In this document: piece by piece, positions 27,063-36,567 of the stretch
How the letters are laid out: the number at the start of each line of letters is the position of its first letter
How positions within the stretch are numbered: position 1 is the first letter of the stretch
Assembly: GCA_949300485.1 (NCBI GenBank)
Contig: CASGEL010000004.1
Span: forward strand, 96,559 to 160,558
Direction of reading: 5' to 3'
DNA: 64,000 nt
DNA from: an uncultured bacterium
GTDB lineage: Bacteria; Cyanobacteriota; Vampirovibrionia; Gastranaerophilales; Gastranaerophilaceae
Position numbers and translations under genes: made by a program
The notes under the pieces: generated by a model
Databases searched by the model: none
What the model saw: the letters and a program-made list of their open reading frames with translations, nothing else
What the model was told of the DNA's origin: nothing

Positions 27063-27229
27063 TCAGTAAATTTTAGTAATTCAGGATAACTTACAGTTTC
27101 CATTTTATTAATTCGAGATTGCAAAGAATCTTCAATTGCTAAATCGATCTTTTTACAACTGTCAATCAGATCTACATAAGCAACGATAAGTGCAATTGAT
27201 ACAAATATTAATATAAGACGTTTTTTCAT
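27059..27229 (-). CDS. Small single-pass membrane protein, 56 residues
   Basis: The protein starts MKKRLILIFVSIALIVAYVDLI, a basic residue cluster followed by one hydrophobic segment, and continues with a charged helical tail. It could be an anchored protein or an uncleaved signal. I chose the ATG at 27229 because an upstream in-frame ATG at 27253 adds only YIVYYSN before the basic start. No ribosome site is obvious for either. Its end overlaps the neighbouring exported-protein gene by 4 bases. Confidence 0.5.
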   Translation of the reverse strand: MKKRLILIFVSIALIVAYVDLIDSCKKIDLAIEDSLQSRINKMETVSYPELLKFTD

Positions 27230-27436
27230 ATTACTATAGTAAACGATATACAAGAACTTAAATCCGCCAAAATAACAACATTAAAGAATACTGATCAGAC
27301 ATTAAAAATTTCTAATGTAATAGTAAATAATTTATCAATATAAAAAGTTGTATATTTTTTGTTACATTACAATGTCATAATAATTTATAAATGATATTAT
27401 TATATGGAGTTTAAATGTTAATTATCCGGAGGTTAT

Positions 27437-28090
27437 ATGAAGAAGATTCTAATTATTGTGGCTTTAATGTTAATTACCAATTCTGCATTTGCATATGAAT
27501 ACAATAGTGAATTTAAAAATAACATCATCAAAGATGAACAAATCGTAAAATATTGTCCATCAGAACAGATCTGGGGAGACAAATGCGCCGAAGAAAATAA
27601 TATCCAATTTATTAAACGTATAACATATGGTAGTGGGGGATACTCTATTTACGAAAAAGACAAAGCGCTTTATGACACCGACAGCACTCTTGAATTCATA
27701 TATAATGATAAACTATACGGATATAATATGCATAAACTAAAATTTTATAATCTTGAATTTGCAGACAATAAATTCAATAAAACAGAACTAAATACAGAAC
27801 AAATTGCCGAAATATTTCCCAAAATTGCAATAATAAAAATTTCACAGTTTACAAATGGAGAACTTACACTATATAAACAAATCTTTAAAACAATAAGCTT
27901 TATGCTAGTTAATGATACAGATGAATTTTACTATAAATACCAACTTGAAAACTACAACAAACAGGATGAATTAATACGTGGTATATTTGAAATTTCAAAA
28001 GCAGGAAATTATGTATACTCACATTTTGGAAGCAGAGATAAATTATTTCCTACATTAACAATTCACATTAAAAATAAATTATTTGAATAA
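27437..28090 (+). CDS. Exported protein, unknown
   Basis: This is a 217-residue protein with a signal peptide ending in a good cleavage site (MKKILIIVALMLITNSAFAY). The mature region is rich in Tyr, Asn, Lys and Phe and has two cysteines near the start (KYCPSEQIWGDKCAEEN), which could form a disulfide. A strong CCGGAGG ribosome site precedes the ATG. No motif is recognisable. It converges on the HNH-like gene with a 3-base gap. Confidence 0.68.
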   Translation: MKKILIIVALMLITNSAFAYEYNSEFKNNIIKDEQIVKYCPSEQIWGDKCAEENNIQFIKRITYGSGGYSIYEKDKALYDTDSTLEFIYNDKLYGYNMHKLKFYNLEFADNKFNKTELNTEQIAEIFPKIAIIKISQFTNGELTLYKQIFKTISFMLVNDTDEFYYKYQLENYNKQDELIRGIFEISKAGNYVYSHFGSRDKLFPTLTIHIKNKLFE

Positions 28091-28093
28091 AAT

Positions 28094-29647
28094 TTATTTC
28101 TTTATCTTTCCATACTTTGTTGTAGATTTATTCAAATTTTCATCAGCCTTGAGATTTTCAATAGCAGCATCCAAGGCTGCTTTTTTATTATCAAGAGTCA
28201 ATTTTGAATATTCTTTTTGATCATCAGCCAGAGCAAGTTTATCCGATATAATACGTTTTTCTTTCTTTAAAGCCTTAAAGACTTTTTGTAATTCATCAAG
28301 TTTAGCATTTACATCATCCAGTTTACTTCTCATATCATAATAATTTTTAAGCTGCTCGATATAAATGGCTTCTGCATTCTGATAAGCTGATCGAGATTGA
28401 TTTTCTCTAAATTTTAAAAGGTTTCTAATTTTGATTTTCAAAAAATTGTCTGATGAGTTTAATAATACGTCTTTAACATCAATAGGATAGTCATCATAGC
28501 CTATAAGTTTTCCATGCTTTACAAATGTAATTACCTTATTTATTTGTTTTTGAAGGTTTACCTTCATTTCCGGATGAATTTTTAAATACTGAGGATATGA
28601 AATATCTGCTCGCTCTCCATTACATTGCTTACAAAGCATAATTCCGTTTGAAATACTATCAGATCCATTTTTACTTTTAGCAACAATATGTTCAAATGTT
28701 GCCTGTAATTCCCTTATAAAGTATTCAACAATATCCATATCAGTTTTATTGTATTTGCCTGCTTCTGCAATAAACCTATGAACAATATTACTTTCGCCGT
28801 ATGGCAGACGGGATATATAATTCATTATTTCCCTTTTTAGATTATCCTGTAATTTTGAAGAATAATCTTTATACAATTCATCTACTAACAGTTTTTTAAT
28901 ATGAGGTTTATAGTATTCATTATTTATAACAGCTAAAGCTTTTGAGTTTACGGATTGAATTTCCCTAATTTCTTGCGCTGTCATTTTGGGATATAAGTTT
29001 CTCAATGCTTTAAATATAGCAATTCGCTGTTTCATTTCAGCTTTTTGGTTTTTATCAAACTGATTGGTATGATATTTTATAACTTCCGGCATGCTAAAAA
29101 TCTCTGCGAACGTTTTATTTGGATACTTTAAAGAATATCTGTTAAGTGTACTTAGAATTTCCTTGTTGTAATCATTGAAAAGTTCATAGTAACGTTCTAA
29201 ACGCTTCATAACAGCGGGTGATTTTACTGTAATTGACTCAGAGAGTAAAGCTATTTTTGAGATTTCAAGCTGTGTATCATTTTGAAAAGTCTTAATTTTT
29301 GACAATGCCTCAGGAGTTTTAACTAGACTTGAAATACTTTTTTTAGGAGCAGTAACTGACAATTCTTTTAAAAATTTAAAAGCCTCTGTATCCTTATACG
29401 GCTGTAGTAATCCATTTTCAAGTACTCTTTTTGAGCCTGCTGCAAAAGTTTTTAGAATATCAAGGATGTCACTTGCTCTAAGCGTATCATTACCACAGCT
29501 TGCACAATGCAAATGCGGAATATCCCTTATATCTGTCACAGGATTTTTTGGAAGTCTATAACCAAATGTAGGATTTATCCTTCTATTTTCATTAGTGTAA
29601 GAATTATTCGTTTTATTATAAATATAACTATTATCGACTATGAGCAT
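28094..29647 (-). CDS. HNH-like zinc-binding protein with large helical insert
   Basis: This is a 517-residue protein. An N-terminal NPTFGY motif (25-30) is followed by HCASCGN (Cys48, Cys51). About 265 residues later comes TFEHIVAKSKNGSDSISNG, then MLCKQCNGER (about 315-345). CxxC...EH...N...CxxCN is the order of zinc-dependent HNH (McrA-like) endonucleases, but the halves are normally 15-30 residues apart; here a long helical segment separates them. The C-terminus (about 440-517) is a predicted coiled coil (LDDVNAKLDELQKVFKAL). No signal peptide. Nuclease activity is an inference from motif order only. Confidence 0.65.
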   Translation of the reverse strand: MLIVDNSYIYNKTNNSYTNENRRINPTFGYRLPKNPVTDIRDIPHLHCASCGNDTLRASDILDILKTFAAGSKRVLENGLLQPYKDTEAFKFLKELSVTAPKKSISSLVKTPEALSKIKTFQNDTQLEISKIALLSESITVKSPAVMKRLERYYELFNDYNKEILSTLNRYSLKYPNKTFAEIFSMPEVIKYHTNQFDKNQKAEMKQRIAIFKALRNLYPKMTAQEIREIQSVNSKALAVINNEYYKPHIKKLLVDELYKDYSSKLQDNLKREIMNYISRLPYGESNIVHRFIAEAGKYNKTDMDIVEYFIRELQATFEHIVAKSKNGSDSISNGIMLCKQCNGERADISYPQYLKIHPEMKVNLQKQINKVITFVKHGKLIGYDDYPIDVKDVLLNSSDNFLKIKIRNLLKFRENQSRSAYQNAEAIYIEQLKNYYDMRSKLDDVNAKLDELQKVFKALKKEKRIISDKLALADDQKEYSKLTLDNKKAALDAAIENLKADENLNKSTTKYGKIKK

Positions 29648-29694
29648 AATGTAAATATAATGAGCGTAAATAAAATATTTTGCTATATAGCAAC

Positions 29695-29726
29695 TAAATA
29701 AAAAAAAGAACCCTTAACAGGTTCTT
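29695..29726 (-). terminator. Terminator of the tRNA-Leu gene
   Basis: On the minus strand AAGAACC (29726-29720) pairs with GGTTCTT (29712-29706), then a run of T residues follows. It lies 3 bases beyond the encoded CCA end of the tRNA. Confidence 0.85.
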
Positions 29727-29728
29727 AA

Positions 29729-29817
29729 TGGTGCCGATGGCCGGGGTCGAACCGGCACGAGGGTTGAACCTCACAAGATTTTGAGTCTAGCACGTCTACC
29801 AATTCCATCACATCGGC
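29729..29817 (-). tRNA. tRNA-Leu (anticodon CAA)
   Basis: This is an 89-base class II tRNA. The acceptor stem GCCGATG pairs with CATCGGC, followed by A and an encoded CCA. The D region (GGAATTGGTAGAC) and T-arm (GCCGG TTCGACC CCGGC) are standard, and the long variable arm has a GAGG/CCTC stem. The anticodon loop CTCAAAA gives CAA, reading UUG. The anticodon stem contains one T-T mismatch (CTAGA opposite TCTTG), which is unusual. It is transcribed alone. Confidence 0.95.
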
Positions 29818-29838
29818 TTATTCATTTGCTATAAAAAT

Positions 29839-29866
29839 ATATTATCAGAAAAATATTATTTTTCAA
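29839..29866 (-). promoter_or_regulatory. Probable sigma-70 promoter for tRNA-Leu
   Basis: On the minus strand a perfect-family -35 TTGAAA (29866-29861) and a -10 TAATAT (29844-29839) are 16 bases apart, about 21 bases upstream of the tRNA 5' end. Confidence 0.5.
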
Positions 29867-29995
29867 TATGTAGTTTACAGGCTTTATGTAACAGTTTGAA
29901 CTAAAGTTTTATTGATATTATCAATAGTTGCTGTAAACTGCGGTGTCAGTCGCGAGTTTATCGTTCACTTTGTGTAAATTATATATCAGGCTTTA

Positions 29996-31627
29996 TTATT
30001 TAAAAATACTGCCACCAACATTGACATTTTTAAAATCTTCATCTGTCAGTTGAGAATTCCTGATATATACACTATTACCAATAAATTTTAGCTTTCCTAA
30101 ATTAGTAACTTGCGAATTTCTAAAAAAAGCATCCTTTCCTATAGTTTCAAGATTTCTTAAATCGGATACCAATGTATTACTAAAAATTGCGTTTCCTCCA
30201 ATAAATTCCAGATTATTTAAATTAGTTATCTGTGAATTTTGAAAATTTGCAGTACCCCAAATAGATTCGAGTTTTTCTAAATCAGTAATTTTTGCATAAC
30301 TAAAATCAGCATCTCCGCCAATAGTTACGAGATTATTCAAATCTTGGACCTGCGAATTTCTAAAATAAGCATTCTGACCAATAAAATTGAGTTTTCCTAA
30401 ATCAGTAATCTGAGAATTACTGAAATTAGCATAACCGTTAATCCTTTCCAGGTTTCCTAAATTTGTTGCCATTGAATTGTTAAAATCAGCATTCCCTTTG
30501 ATTTTTTTTACTTTTTCAAGTAATTTATTTTCATCTATTCCTAGATCCTTAAATGTATAGTAAGTAGAAGGCTGTTTATATTCCAAAATTGTTAAATATC
30601 CATCATCATCTTCTGCATCAATACAAAAATAGTTAAAGATAGTTTTAGCATCATTATTTTCTATTGCTTCTTTTAAATTAGTCTTTATTTCTGTTATTTC
30701 TTGTTTTAGTTTTTGAGCAACGGTTATTTCAGTATCAGCATTATCTGAGAGTTTCAGATTATTTTCATTTATATACTTTTTAACTAAATCAATGTATTCC
30801 ATTGGAATTTTTCCATTGTTGTGCTCACCTTGAATTTCTTCTACTTCATCCCCTACAAACCTGACTCCTAACTTAGGTTTGCCGTTTTCAAGATATACAT
30901 GAAAATCCCCTTCTGAAAGGTATGGTTCTGCGTTTAAAGATTTTGTACACCAAGTTTTATATGAAAGTGCTTTTAATTTTTCTACATTAGCTTCAAAATT
31001 TTCAGGGTCATGCTCTTTAGATGGAATAACTACCCATTTTGTAGCGGTTTCACCTGTATCCGTCTTAATGTCATCAAGATAAAATACTCTTAATTTATTT
31101 TGATACATTTTATTTAAATCAAACTGGTATTTTGGATCCGTTTTAATATTTTTATCAATTTCATATATGCAATCAGCAAGAACACCTTTGTTCAATACAG
31201 GAGGAATATTATCATTATCAGGCTCTAAATTATTTGTTATTGCATTCAATATCAAAAGTACTGTTGTTTTTTTGTAAGCATTATTTTCCTTGAAAATATA
31301 GTCAGACCACTCTTTTAACAGTTCTTTTCTTTGAGTTCTGGTTTCTGCCTGCCGTCCGCCAAAATCTTTCGCAGCAATCGCTTTTGCCTTTTCTCCTGCC
31401 CAGTTTTGTAAATCAACATTTAAATCAAATTTTTCAATAGGAGCTTTGAATTTTTGAACAACCGCTAAATCTATCCCTTCAAACTCTTTCTTTTTCATAG
31501 TGCCAAAGGAAACAGTATCATACGCAAGCATACCTAGATTTGAATCATTTCTTACACCTTTGGAACTTATACTATTATTTTGAGTTGTCCTATATTGAAA
31601 ATTTAGCGGGATAAAATTTATAATCAT
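29996..31627 (-). CDS. Leucine-rich-repeat-like solenoid protein with WCT motif
   Basis: This is a 543-residue protein. Its N-terminus carries DTVSFG (37-42), the FG motif seen in other proteins here. The middle contains KTWCTKSLNAEPYL, then GDFHVYLENGKPKLGVRF (about 245-275), which recalls a domain found before repeat solenoids in phage- and gut-bacteria proteins (from memory). The C-terminus holds eight 20-residue repeats of the form GxAxFxNSQITDLGxLxxIG. The repeats should form a beta solenoid for protein binding. There is no signal peptide. Function unknown; an effector or surface-recognition role is possible but unproven. Confidence 0.68.
   Translation of the reverse strand: MIINFIPLNFQYRTTQNNSISSKGVRNDSNLGMLAYDTVSFGTMKKKEFEGIDLAVVQKFKAPIEKFDLNVDLQNWAGEKAKAIAAKDFGGRQAETRTQRKELLKEWSDYIFKENNAYKKTTVLLILNAITNNLEPDNDNIPPVLNKGVLADCIYEIDKNIKTDPKYQFDLNKMYQNKLRVFYLDDIKTDTGETATKWVVIPSKEHDPENFEANVEKLKALSYKTWCTKSLNAEPYLSEGDFHVYLENGKPKLGVRFVGDEVEEIQGEHNNGKIPMEYIDLVKKYINENNLKLSDNADTEITVAQKLKQEITEIKTNLKEAIENNDAKTIFNYFCIDAEDDDGYLTILEYKQPSTYYTFKDLGIDENKLLEKVKKIKGNADFNNSMATNLGNLERINGYANFSNSQITDLGKLNFIGQNAYFRNSQVQDLNNLVTIGGDADFSYAKITDLEKLESIWGTANFQNSQITNLNNLEFIGGNAIFSNTLVSDLRNLETIGKDAFFRNSQVTNLGKLKFIGNSVYIRNSQLTDEDFKNVNVGGSIFK
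29999..30496 (-). repeat. Eight tandem 60-bp repeats (20-residue LRR-like units)
   Basis: Eight in-frame units of 60 bases code for the C-terminal solenoid of the 543-residue protein. Units 2-7 are most alike (NSQITDLGKL, NSQVTNLGKL, NSQITNLNNL); the first and last are more divergent, as expected for capping repeats. Confidence 0.8.
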
Positions 31628-31818
31628 TCCGTATTCCTGTTTAAGATTAAGTAAATATAATAAATCCGCTAATATCCAAAATTGCTAACTTTTAATACTT
31701 TGTTACAATACTTAACTTTAGGATATATTTATACAAGAACTTTTAACTTTTATAATAGCAATCTTACTATATAAATGAAGCTATTGAAAAATTTTATCAA
31801 AACACAGATAACATTTGT

Positions 31819-32610
31819 ATGATGAAGAAAACGATTTACACACTTTTATTAATCTTGATTATTGCAAATCCTGCATTTTGCGAAATATTCACAGGAGGAG
31901 TATCAAAAGTTGGACAGCAGGAAAGTAATCAGGTAATTGATGCTCAAACTAAACGGGGAGTAGAGTTTGCAAAAGTAAGTATTCCTCAGAAAAACTATCG
32001 TACATATACAGATGCTAACGGAAATTTTGAATTGCCAAATATTCAAATAGCCCAGCCAACAATAATGAATATTGAAAAAGAGGGTTATAGACCTTTTTCT
32101 GTAACAATTAACAACAATGAAAGCCTAAGTTCACCTATGAAAATTACTATTGCAAGAAGTGCTCCAACAGATATTGCAATAGATACAGAAATAAGACACT
32201 TAGGTGACGACAGTTTTTCAAAAGATTCTGCAAATGCTTCCGATTTCAGACTAAAATCCAGCGGCCCCTACTATTCAAAAGATTTTATTATGACAGATAA
32301 CGCAAAAAATAGTTCAAATTATCTTGTAATAGGCTCAATTGTCGGTCTTGATACTCAGATGGCAAAATCAATGGGGCAAAATAAAATCAAATCCGCATAC
32401 TCAAGCCCTGCAGAAATATACTTCAACGGACAAATGATAGGTCAACTGCATGTTAACGGTGACGGACAGAGAATTAAAATCCCCAATAGTCTAATACAAC
32501 CTAATGAAAGAAACCAAATTACAATAAAAACAGGGCAAAATCTTATGCCAAGCGACCATATTGACTATGATGATATAGAAATAATGAACTTATCTATACT
32601 AAGCGAATAA
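31819..32610 (+). CDS. Exported protein with carboxypeptidase regulatory-like domain
   Basis: This is a 263-residue protein with a signal peptide (MMKKTIYTLLLILIIANPAFC). Residues about 40-115 match the carboxypeptidase-regulatory / CarboxypepD_reg beta-sandwich pattern: GVEFAKVSIPQKNYRTYTDANGNFELPNI, then GYRPFSVTI. The C-terminal half is beta-rich, including AEIYFNGQMIGQLHVNGDG, and may be a second sandwich. Cys21 at the end of the hydrophobic segment could be a lipobox residue, but the context is weak. Either the first or second Met may be used. A strong terminator follows at the stop. Role: cell-surface or periplasmic structural protein. Confidence 0.72.
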   Translation: MMKKTIYTLLLILIIANPAFCEIFTGGVSKVGQQESNQVIDAQTKRGVEFAKVSIPQKNYRTYTDANGNFELPNIQIAQPTIMNIEKEGYRPFSVTINNNESLSSPMKITIARSAPTDIAIDTEIRHLGDDSFSKDSANASDFRLKSSGPYYSKDFIMTDNAKNSSNYLVIGSIVGLDTQMAKSMGQNKIKSAYSSPAEIYFNGQMIGQLHVNGDGQRIKIPNSLIQPNERNQITIKTGQNLMPSDHIDYDDIEIMNLSILSE

Positions 32611-32635
32611 AAGGAGGTATAACCTCCTTTTATTC
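32605..32635 (+). terminator. Bidirectional terminator between convergent genes
   Basis: GAATAAAAGGAGGT (32605-32618) and ACCTCCTTTTATTC (32622-32635) form a perfect 14-bp stem with a 3-base loop. The stop codon of the + strand gene is inside the 5' arm. It also lies just beyond the ftsZ stop. Confidence 0.88.
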
Positions 32636-32662
32636 ATCCAAAAATATTTATATTCTCAAATA

Positions 32663-33835
32663 TTATCTTTTCAAGAAATCTGGAATTTCAATATTAGTGA
32701 AATTGTTATTAGAAGACAATATTGACTTTGTTTGGTTATTAAATGCTCCAGAGAAGAAATCAACAGCATTCATTGGTTTAGCCTCAGATGAATCAGTTGA
32801 AGAACTTCCAAACACAGAAGGTGATGAATTATTCTTTAATTCAAAGCCTGTAGCAATAACTGTAATTTGAATTTCACCTTGAATAGATTCATTAACAGCA
32901 GTACCAATAATAACTGTAGCATCATCTAATACCGCATCATGAATAATTGAAGCAGCATCACTGATTTCATGAATACCCATATCAGGACCACCCGTAATGT
33001 TAACAATAACTCCGGAAGCCCCATTGATTGAAGATTCCAATAATTGAGAATTAATAGCCTGCTGAGCCGCTTTAACCGCTCTGCCTTCGCCCTGAGCTCT
33101 TCCAATACCCATTAAAGCTGAACCTGAAGATTGCATAACTGTTTTAACATCAGCGAAGTCAACGTTTATAATACCAGGAACAGTGATGATATCAGAAATA
33201 CCCTGAACACCTCTTAACAAGACTTCATCGACGATAATGAAAGATTCTTGTAAAGAAACCTGCCTGTCAACAACTTGTAATAATTTATCATTCGGAACAA
33301 TTATCACCGCATCAACAGATTCTTTCAATTTGTCTAAACCTGCATTAGCCTGATTTTGTCTTTTCTTACCTTCCCATGAGAAAGGTTTTGTAACAACTGC
33401 AATAGTTAAAATGCCAAGTTCTTTTGCTATTTTAGCAACAACGGGGGCTGCACCTGTACCTGTACCACCACCCATACCGGCAGTGATAAATACCATATCA
33501 GCACCTTCTAAAGCTTGTGTAATTTCTTGTTGAGCTTCTTCAGCAGCTTTTTCTCCAACACTAGGATCTCCGCCTGCACCTAAGCCTTGTGTATAAGAAG
33601 AACCAAGTTGAATACGATTATTTGTCTTGCCGTTAACCAAAACTTGCAAGTCAGTATTCATCAACCAAAACTCAACACCTGACAAACCTGACTGAATCAT
33701 ACGGTTAACAGCATTTCCACCGCCGCCGCCGACTCCAACAACCTTTATATTAGTAGGGTTTGCACCTAATCTTGATGTTTGATCATTTGATGGTTCATCT
33801 TTTCTTGCAAAGATATCTGAAACGATATTTTCCAC
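32663..33835 (-). CDS. ftsZ: Cell division protein FtsZ
   Basis: FtsZ is the tubulin-like GTPase that forms the division ring. It has 390 residues. Tubulin motifs: [14 protein letters not shown] (about 33-46), [13 protein letters not shown] (near 122) and [11 protein letters not shown] (near 225). The variable C-terminal linker is short and ends with the conserved tail peptide IEIPDFLKR, which binds FtsA/ZipA-like partners. The start is a GTG at 33835, preceded by AGAGGTAAAT. It follows the NAD kinase gene in the same direction after 159 bases. Confidence 0.97.
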   Translation of the reverse strand: MENIVSDIFARKDEPSNDQTSRLGANPTNIKVVGVGGGGGNAVNRMIQSGLSGVEFWLMNTDLQVLVNGKTNNRIQLGSSYTQGLGAGGDPSVGEKAAEEAQQEITQALEGADMVFITAGMGGGTGTGAAPVVAKIAKELGILTIAVVTKPFSWEGKKRQNQANAGLDKLKESVDAVIIVPNDKLLQVVDRQVSLQESFIIVDEVLLRGVQGISDIITVPGIINVDFADVKTVMQSSGSALMGIGRAQGEGRAVKAAQQAINSQLLESSINGASGVIVNITGGPDMGIHEISDAASIIHDAVLDDATVIIGTAVNESIQGEIQITVIATGFELKNNSSPSVFGSSSTDSSEAKPMNAVDFFSGAFNNQTKSILSSNNNFTNIEIPDFLKR

Positions 33836-33994
33836 GTTATTTACCTCTTATAAAACTATTAACTTTTCCTAAAACATATAACTACTAATAACGTAATTAT
33901 AACAATATACTATTTTAAATAGAAAAAAAGTACAACGATTTTACAAAAATTATGAACAAAAATTAATATAAACTACCTGACAAATATTATTATA

Positions 33995-34792
33995 CTAGAT
34001 CTTAGCAGGGGAAATTCCCCAATGAAGTTTATTTCTCAATACACTGTAAAAATCATTATTTTTTAACAAGGCTAAGTTGGCCCGATACTCTGCTTTTTTA
34101 ATAATCAATTCAGAAGACAACGCAAAGACAACCTGTCCATCCGAAGAAACTGTATAAGTATTACTATTACTTGGCAAAATTTTTATCTCGTCTTCCGCAG
34201 ACACTACAATAGGCCTTGCCGAAAAAGTATGCGGACAGATTGGAGCAATCGCAATAGCATCTATATCAGGCGCCAAAACAGGACCTCCTGCGGCCATATT
34301 ATATGCCGTTGAACCTGTAGGGGTTGAAATAATTATCCCATCTGCCAAATATTCACAAACAAATTTTCCGTTAATTGCAAGAGCAAAACGAGAAGTTCTT
34401 GAAGATAAATCGCCTTTTACAACAAAATCGTTCAACGCTACATATTCATTCGCCCTGAGCATCATTCTTTTTTCAACAATATAATCAGATTGCAAAATTT
34501 GTTCAACAGCAACTGTGAGATTATCAACCGATGCCTGAGAGAGAAACCCCAAACGACCTAAATTAATTCCAAAAATAGGAGATCCGTACTGAGAATAGAA
34601 TCTTGCAGCCTTTAAAATTGTACCATCTCCGCCAATAACAAAAACAAAATCGTATCCTGACTTAAGTCCATCAATATCTAATAAAGAATAATTGAGATGT
34701 TTAGAGTTTAATATTTGTTTTAGCTTTTCCATAACCTCAATGGAATTATCCATTGTTTGGTTATAACATATTGCATAAGTTTTATTATTCAT
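33995..34792 (-). CDS. nadK: NAD kinase
   Basis: NadK phosphorylates NAD to NADP. It has 265 residues. Motifs: FVIGGDGTILKAARFY (about 51-66, with the GGDG phosphate-binding loop), INLGRLGFLSQ, and STPTGSTAYNMAAGGPVL (near 156) followed by CPHTFSARPIVV. All are strongly conserved in the family. No ribosome site is evident before the ATG. It is divergent from the GIY-YIG gene (78-base gap). Confidence 0.95.
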   Translation of the reverse strand: MNNKTYAICYNQTMDNSIEVMEKLKQILNSKHLNYSLLDIDGLKSGYDFVFVIGGDGTILKAARFYSQYGSPIFGINLGRLGFLSQASVDNLTVAVEQILQSDYIVEKRMMLRANEYVALNDFVVKGDLSSRTSRFALAINGKFVCEYLADGIIISTPTGSTAYNMAAGGPVLAPDIDAIAIAPICPHTFSARPIVVSAEDEIKILPSNSNTYTVSSDGQVVFALSSELIIKKAEYRANLALLKNNDFYSVLRNKLHWGISPAKI

Positions 34793-34869
34793 ATGTTTAG
34801 TTTATATCAAATATATGAAATTATACAAAAATACACCATCTATGTTATAAAATGTAATATAATAAAACA

Positions 34870-35124
34870 ATGGAAGAAAAACACTTTGTATATATTCTGC
34901 TAACAGAAAATAATACTTTATATTGCGGCTATACGGACGATGTAGAAAGACGATTCAAGGCTCATCTTGAAGGCAAAGGTGCAAAATACACAAAAGCTAA
35001 CAAACCAATTAAAATTCTTTGGAAAAAAGAATTTAATACAAAATCAGAGGCTCTAAAAGAAGAATACAGAATAAAACATAAGCTTTCAAGAAAAGAAAAA
35101 TTACAACTAATTAACTCTGAATAG
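34870..35124 (+). CDS. GIY-YIG nuclease superfamily protein
   Basis: This is an 84-residue stand-alone GIY-YIG domain (UPF0213/YhbQ-like). It begins HFVYILLTENNTLYCGYTDDVERRF, where YIL and the later YCGYT correspond to the GIY and YIG strands; a Glu in EALKEEYRIK near residue 66 fits the metal-binding residue. The biological substrate of these small proteins is unclear. Its 3' end overlaps the convergent gene by 14 bases. Confidence 0.88.
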   Translation: MEEKHFVYILLTENNTLYCGYTDDVERRFKAHLEGKGAKYTKANKPIKILWKKEFNTKSEALKEEYRIKHKLSRKEKLQLINSE

Positions 35125-36553
35125 TTTTATCAGAATCCTCCTGCGGAGTACTATTTTCTTCATCAGGGGTATACTTAGAAGAATCGCCATTATTTTCATA
35201 GAGTTTATCAATAGTTTTATCGAGTTTTTCTATTTCTTTTTTCTTTTTTTCAATTTGTTTTTGAGTTTTTTCTATATCTTTTTTGGTCTGATCTATCAGA
35301 TACTGTTTATATGCTTCTTGAAGCTGAACACTCTCAGTTGTTCCGGATAATGACCTTAACTTTTTATAGTCTCGATATTCATCTTTGTAATCAGCTTGTA
35401 ATCCCTTAACTGTATATTCATACTCCTCTTTTATAGCTTTAATTTGTTCTTTTCTCTCTTGTTTATATTTTTTCTTCAGGTATTTGGTTTCATCTTTTTT
35501 AACTTTTTCTTGTCTTTCAACAGTCTGATAAGCTTCTACTCCATCTTTTACAATCTTATAACCATTTTGGCTTATCTGCAAATCAACATTCTTTTCAAAA
35601 GAAACAAGCCTAGATTGGACACCTTTCCAATCTACACTCCAAGTTCCCAAAAATACAGGAACATCACCGGTAAAAGCAAAAGCTTGAACAATAATTCTTG
35701 AAGGATTTGATTTTGAAAAACCTAAAGGATAAATATCCCACCTTTTTTCATCTAGATTTAAATCCATATACTCTTTCCAAAAGTATACAATTGAATCCCT
35801 GATTTCTGACAGGTCATAACTTAACTTTTTATTAAAATCATATACATATATTCTTGTTTGCCATATACCATCCTCCCTGCTTCCAATCTTTTGTTTAGCA
35901 AGCAGTTTAGTTCCATCAACAGAAAAGTCAACGGGAGTAATAGTTCTGAATGCCGCATAGTTATCAATAGCCTTGTCCGTAGACAATATAGGATCCGGAA
36001 GACGCTTTGCCGTATTTGCTTTTAAGATTTTATTAAGGTTAGTATCACCTTCATCTAAAGGAATGACAAACAAATCACTTGCAACAGAGGCACTGTCTGT
36101 ATAATAATAAACCGCAGAATAAACCATTTTTGAAAAATCAGGAGATACGATACCTTGTGTATTTATTTGTCTTGTAAGATACAAGCGTTTTCCCAACCGC
36201 AATTCAACACTACCAGGAGGATCATTATACTTGGTTATTCGATACAAGGGTTTGGGTACATATTTAAAATCCGAAGGGGTTTCAATCTGCGGAATATCTA
36301 TTTCTAAAGTTGATTTGTCCTTATACTCAGACATCTTTTCATATTCGTCAACTGTCATATACCCAGAAGGTGTAAGATTTAAAATTTTACCTTCCATTTT
36401 ATCTTTTTCATCTTCTTTTAAAACCTCATACTGATATTTTAGCTCCCTTGAACGAGTATCTTTTTCTTTTGAAAAAGGATTTGCAAAAGCACACAAAGAT
36501 ACTTTTGTACTAATTAGAAAAAGAAAAAGAAAAATATAAAGTTTCCGAAGCAT
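35111..36553 (-). CDS. Exported protein with C-terminal coiled coil
   Basis: This is a 480-residue protein with a signal peptide (MLRKLYIFLFLFLISTKVSLCAFA). Residues about 100-330 are beta-rich, with phrases such as DFSVDGTKLLAKQKIG and PDFSKMVYSAVYYYTD that resemble blades of a TolB-like propeller. Residues about 340-455 are highly charged and predicted to be a long coiled coil (KDIEKTQKQIEKKKKEIEKL). AAAAGG precedes the ATG. It starts 14 bases after the response-regulator gene, so it is the third gene of a two-component operon. It may be part of the signal output or sensing complex; this is inference from position. Confidence 0.7.
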   Translation of the reverse strand: MLRKLYIFLFLFLISTKVSLCAFANPFSKEKDTRSRELKYQYEVLKEDEKDKMEGKILNLTPSGYMTVDEYEKMSEYKDKSTLEIDIPQIETPSDFKYVPKPLYRITKYNDPPGSVELRLGKRLYLTRQINTQGIVSPDFSKMVYSAVYYYTDSASVASDLFVIPLDEGDTNLNKILKANTAKRLPDPILSTDKAIDNYAAFRTITPVDFSVDGTKLLAKQKIGSREDGIWQTRIYVYDFNKKLSYDLSEIRDSIVYFWKEYMDLNLDEKRWDIYPLGFSKSNPSRIIVQAFAFTGDVPVFLGTWSVDWKGVQSRLVSFEKNVDLQISQNGYKIVKDGVEAYQTVERQEKVKKDETKYLKKKYKQERKEQIKAIKEEYEYTVKGLQADYKDEYRDYKKLRSLSGTTESVQLQEAYKQYLIDQTKKDIEKTQKQIEKKKKEIEKLDKTIDKLYENNGDSSKYTPDEENSTPQEDSDKTIQS

Positions 36554-36567
36554 ATAAATACCTTTTA

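Noticed and set aside
29830..29995. AGTTTACAG/CTGTAAACT inverted repeat and a short TPQFTATIDN-like frame upstream of the tRNA
   Set aside because: The arms are 50 bases apart with no attachment-site pattern, and the frame is about 22 codons with no start, so neither is supported as a gene or att site.
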